Positions 6,646 through 9,069 of a stretch of 9,069 nt of DNA are shown piece after piece. The stretch spans positions 58,778 through 67,846 of the forward strand of contig DGXB01000010.1 of NCBI GenBank assembly GCA_002396205.1, given 5' to 3'. Within the stretch, counting starts at the first letter, position 1. Every line of letters begins with the position of its first letter. A model generated the notes under the pieces. That model saw nothing but the letters and a program-made list of their open reading frames with translations, did no database searches and was not told where the DNA came from. A program made the translations under genes and the position numbers. The stretch comes from Bacteroidales bacterium UBA4243. Lineage in GTDB: Bacteria > Bacteroidota > Bacteroidia > Bacteroidales > F082.

Positions 6646-8622
6646 ATGAAAGGCGGAAAGACATTTATTGTTGGCATCGCCTTAGGCATTGCACTTTGCA
6701 GCCTCATATGGCTACCCAATCTTTACGACAAATTCTTGATTGCCAGATTTATTGCCACTGCAATAGGTCTGGCAATCTTGTTCCTTTTCGCCCTCATTGG
6801 CAAGAAATGCTGGAAGGTTCCCAACACCCCTGTGTTTTACATTTACTTGGTTTTTACCCTTCTCTGCGGCTGTTCCATACTTTGGGCCACCAACACCGCT
6901 GAAGCCGTTTTCGCTTTCTCCACCCAATTGCTTACTCCACTCATCGTCATCGTCTTTTACAGCCTATTGTCGACCAACAAACAACCTACCCAAAAGGCAT
7001 TATGGATCAGTGCAGCCATCATTCTGGCCGTATATCTGTTCTTTACCATTGTCCAACTTGATCTCGTCGAGAGTTTCAGCTTCGACCAGCTTTACCGCGT
7101 GAGCGGCATCAGCGGGCACAAGAACCTTTTGGCCATCATATTGTTTATCCTTTCCGGCTTTTTGCTCACTTCCTTTTCCATTTTTGAAAGCAAGCTGCCG
7201 GGGTGGCTCACAGTCGTCGTGTTTGTCGCCAATGTCGCCCTCGTCGTCCTGCTGAAATCGCGGGCGGTGATGTTGAGCATGATTGCTGCCGTTGTTTGCT
7301 TCACGGTTTTACTGTTGACACGTTCCCGTCATTGCGAGGAGGAACGACGAAGCAATCCAGAAAAACGATGTTCTGGATTGCTTCGCTTTGCTCGCAATGA
7401 CGCAAAGCGTATCAAAAGAGGATCACGATTCACCGTTGTTGCCTCCATAATGATTGTCTACGCCTTCCTCACCATCGGGCTGCGATGGTTTGCCGACCGC
7501 TCCGTGCCGCACACCTCGGAAAAGAGCGAAATTGAACACAACGTGCTGAGTACCTCATCGTTGGCCGAACGCTGCCTTTTGTGGGACAAGACCTACCGCA
7601 TTGCCGACAAACACCCTGTGGCGGGTTGCGGCATCGGCAACTGGCAAATCGATTTCCCCGAAACTGGCCTCAATGGACTCTACCGCGCCGACGTGTGGAA
7701 CATCAACTTCACCAAGCCACACAACGAATATCTCGGCTTGTTGGCCGAAACCGGCTACCTCGGACTGCTTCTCTACGTTGCTTTCCTTGTCTCCTTGGTC
7801 GTTCTTTCGTTCTTCGCCCTCTGCAAAACGCAAGGCAGGAAAGACTTCCTTTATGGCGCCATCGTCTTGAGCCTCTTTGTCGGAAGCAGCGTCAACGCCC
7901 TCTTCGACTTTCCCAACAGCCGCATCGAGCACATCATTTGGAATGGAATCCTTATGGCATATCTGTTCCAACTCATCGCCAACGGCAAGCAGAAACCCCT
8001 TGGAAAAGGCTGGAACATCGTGTTGTTGGCCCTTGCAGTCATACTCATCACCGTTGGAGGGTTCCGTTTGAGCGGCGACCGCAACACCTTCAAGATGCAG
8101 CAAGCCTTGAAAGCCAACGACTGGAAAGCCGTGGAACGCTATGGGAACCAAGCCCTTTCGGTCTTCTACAGCATTGATCCTGTGGGGCTGCCCGTGCATT
8201 GGTATATAGGCAAAGCGCAAAAACAGACGGGGAATCCGCAGGCCATCAACAGTTTCCGCAAGGCCTATCATGAAGCTCCTTATTGCAAGGAAAACCTCAA
8301 CGACCTTGGGCTGGTTGAATACCATGCCGCACACAACCTTGAAAAAGCCGAGTTTTACCTCAAGGAAGCCATCCGCGTCAGTCCCAACTATGTGTATCCC
8401 TATCTCAATTTAGCCTACATTTACCTAAGCGAGGGCGAACCGCAAAAGGCCAAGGAAGTGGCCGATGCCATCTATTTCGACGAGCACAAGCGCGACGTGA
8501 TGAAAGCCGATGCCGTGTTTTTCGAGCCTTTCAATGCTGACGCCGTCCGCCAAAAAATTGATGCGGATTATGATGCCGTCATTCAGTTGCGCAAGACCAT
8601 TAATGACAAGCTACACAAATGA
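6646..8622 (+). CDS. O-antigen ligase/polymerase-family (Wzy_C) membrane protein with TPR tail
   Basis: A 658-residue inner-membrane protein of the Wzy_C superfamily (WaaL ligases, Wzy polymerases, PglL-type O-oligosaccharyltransferases), which move lipid-linked glycans on the periplasmic side. About ten or more hydrophobic segments lie between 5 and 472. The family motifs include SGISGHKN (153-160), KSRA (204-207) and the periplasmic HPVAGCGIGNW (323-333), followed by HNEYLGLLAETGYLG (359-373). The C-terminal soluble part (about 485-625) contains TPR-like helices (AINSFRKAYHEAP, AEFYLKEAIRVSPNYVYPYLNLAYIYLSEG). Residues 228-252 are encoded by a palindromic repeat inserted in frame (7327-7402), in a basic loop between the segments at 208-225 and 263-280, predicted cytoplasmic. 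It is the last gene of the cluster, ending at a terminator. Whether it is a ligase, polymerase or protein glycosyltransferase cannot be told from sequence alone. Confidence 0.9.
   Translation: MKGGKTFIVGIALGIALCSLIWLPNLYDKFLIARFIATAIGLAILFLFALIGKKCWKVPNTPVFYIYLVFTLLCGCSILWATNTAEAVFAFSTQLLTPLIVIVFYSLLSTNKQPTQKALWISAAIILAVYLFFTIVQLDLVESFSFDQLYRVSGISGHKNLLAIILFILSGFLLTSFSIFESKLPGWLTVVVFVANVALVVLLKSRAVMLSMIAAVVCFTVLLLTRSRHCEEERRSNPEKRCSGLLRFARNDAKRIKRGSRFTVVASIMIVYAFLTIGLRWFADRSVPHTSEKSEIEHNVLSTSSLAERCLLWDKTYRIADKHPVAGCGIGNWQIDFPETGLNGLYRADVWNINFTKPHNEYLGLLAETGYLGLLLYVAFLVSLVVLSFFALCKTQGRKDFLYGAIVLSLFVGSSVNALFDFPNSRIEHIIWNGILMAYLFQLIANGKQKPLGKGWNIVLLALAVILITVGGFRLSGDRNTFKMQQALKANDWKAVERYGNQALSVFYSIDPVGLPVHWYIGKAQKQTGNPQAINSFRKAYHEAPYCKENLNDLGLVEYHAAHNLEKAEFYLKEAIRVSPNYVYPYLNLAYIYLSEGEPQKAKEVADAIYFDEHKRDVMKADAVFFEPFNADAVRQKIDADYDAVIQLRKTINDKLHK
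7327..7402. repeat. Palindromic (MITE/REP-like) repeat read in frame inside the ligase gene
   Basis: This 76-bp element has perfect 12-bp terminal inverted repeats (CGTCATTGCGAG at 7327-7338, CTCGCAATGACG at 7391-7402) and perfect 15-bp inner arms (CGAAGCAATCCAGAA at 7348-7362, TTCTGGATTGCTTCG at 7371-7385) around an 8-nt loop. An asymmetric internal loop (9 and 5 nt) separates the two stems. It resembles a repeat found in many bacterial genomes and often mis-translated as HCEERSNP-type peptides. Here it has no stop in the reading frame and encodes RHCEEERRSNPEKR..LLRFARND. The element itself is not a multiple of 3, so extra bases (for example a small target duplication) must keep the frame. 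A diverged relative lies at 1836-1903. Confidence 0.9.
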
Positions 8623-8656
8623 AAAATCCCGCCACGAATGACGGGATTTTCTTTTT
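8623..8656. terminator. Bidirectional intrinsic terminator between convergent genes
   Basis: AAAATCCCG (8623-8631) and CGGGATTTT (8642-8650) form a perfect 9-bp stem with a 10-nt loop, followed by CTTTTT. On the opposite strand the stem is followed by a T-run as well, so it can stop transcription of both the ligase cluster (+) and the mutase gene (-). It begins immediately after the ligase stop codon. Confidence 0.85.
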
Positions 8657-8666
8657 CACACTGTAG

Positions 8667-8686
8667 AGACGTTGCGCGCAACGTCT
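8667..8686. repeat. Perfect 20-bp palindrome in the convergent intergenic region
   Basis: AGACGTTGCGCGCAACGTCT is an exact 10+10 palindrome with no loop. With the upstream GTAG it resembles the GTAGAGACGTTGC...GCAACGTCTCTAC class of dispersed repeats that I recall from cyanobacterial and Bacteroidota genomes; here the right-hand CTAC is missing. It sits 7 nt beyond the mutase stop codon and 11 nt past the terminator. Confidence 0.75.
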
Positions 8687-8693
8687 AATGGAT

Positions 8694-9069
8694 TTACGCC
8701 TGTTTGCGTGCCTCCATCAGCAGATCCAGCATCTTGATGGCCGAGTCGCTGATGACGGTGCCGGGGCCAAAGATGGCCACAGCGCCGTGGTCATAGAGGA
8801 ACTGGTAGTCCTGCGCGGGAATCACGCCACCCACGGTGACCATGATGTCGGGACGACCGAGCTTCTCAAGCTCTTCGATCACCTGCGGCACGAGGGTCTT
8901 GTGACCGGCAGCCAACGAACTCACGCCCAAGATGTGGACGTCGTTCTCGACGGCTTGCTTGGCTGCCTCGGCGGGCGTCTGGAACAAGGGTCCCATGTCG
9001 ACGTCGAAACCGATGTCGGCATAACCGGTGGCAACAACTTTTGCGCCACGGTCGTGACCGTCCTGACCC
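8694..9069 (-). CDS. mutB: Methylmalonyl-CoA mutase large subunit, C-terminal part (5' end outside window)
   Basis: This is the adenosylcobalamin-dependent enzyme that interconverts succinyl-CoA and methylmalonyl-CoA, part of the succinate-propionate route of Bacteroidales. Only the last ~124 codons lie in the window; the frame stays open to base 9069, so the methionine at 8996 is internal. This piece is the B12-binding domain. It contains the cobalamin signature D-x-H-x-x-G (GQDGHDRGAKV, with the cobalt-ligating His encoded at 9054-9056), followed by ATGYADIGFDVD, GVSSLAAGHKTLVP, VTVGGVIPAQDY and the C-terminal AIFGPGTVI block. The TAA stop is at 8694-8696. It converges on the ligase cluster, sharing the terminator at 8623-8656. 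A small subunit gene (mutA) would be expected upstream, outside the window. Confidence 0.96.
   Translation of the reverse strand, partial: GQDGHDRGAKVVATGYADIGFDVDMGPLFQTPAEAAKQAVENDVHILGVSSLAAGHKTLVPQVIEELEKLGRPDIMVTVGGVIPAQDYQFLYDHGAVAIFGPGTVISDSAIKMLDLLMEARKQA

Noticed and set aside
7321..7420. Frameshift or pseudogene in the ligase gene at the repeat
   Set aside because: The frame stays open through the repeat and both halves of the protein match the family in the same frame, so the gene appears intact.
7555..8334. Open frame of 259 codons on the - strand across the ligase gene
   Set aside because: The + strand carries clear Wzy_C and TPR motifs. The antisense frame shows no domain and follows from the codon bias of the real gene.

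Overview
The window looks like a chromosomal segment of a Bacteroidales-type bacterium (phylum Bacteroidota). This is inferred from four things: the order ileS, dksA/traR-like, lspA; a long LspA with an insertion typical of the phylum; promoter elements of the TAnnTTTG type; and lipoproteins of a style common in gut Bacteroidales. All complete genes read on the + strand. One truncated gene at the right edge reads on the - strand and converges on them.

Layout. Positions 1-1797 hold the C-terminal 598 residues of an isoleucyl-tRNA synthetase, whose start lies outside the window. After a 132-nt spacer carrying a worn palindromic repeat come a small DksA/TraR-family protein (1930-2319) and lipoprotein signal peptidase LspA (2316-2957), which overlap by 4 nt. 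A 147-nt spacer holds a tandem array with a strict 23-nt period that runs into a Bacteroidota-type -7 element. It leads into a stand-alone AAA_14/DUF4143 ATPase (3105-4388). A 302-nt AT-rich spacer with two small hairpin repeats and another -7 element precedes a tight three-gene cluster: a lipoprotein built of YD-like repeats (4691-5584), a lipoprotein with three Fn3-like repeats (5596-6636), and an O-antigen-ligase/polymerase-family membrane protein with a TPR tail (6646-8622). A bidirectional terminator and a perfect 20-bp palindrome separate this cluster from the 3' end of the methylmalonyl-CoA mutase large subunit (8694-9069, - strand).

How the genes work together. The ileS-dksA-lspA block is housekeeping: translation, transcriptional control, and lipoprotein maturation. 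The three-gene cluster has gaps of only 11 and 9 nt and is probably one transcription unit. It pairs two predicted outer-membrane or surface lipoproteins with a periplasm-facing glycan ligase or polymerase, suggesting a cell-surface glycan or glycoprotein function; this is inference from context.

The most striking feature is a 76-bp imperfect palindrome (7327-7402) lying inside the ligase gene. It is read through in frame and adds about 25 residues to a predicted cytoplasmic loop. A degraded relative of the same repeat sits just upstream of the dksA-like gene and creates a misleading upstream start codon. I found no tRNA, rRNA, CRISPR array, insertion sequence or complete novel defence system.
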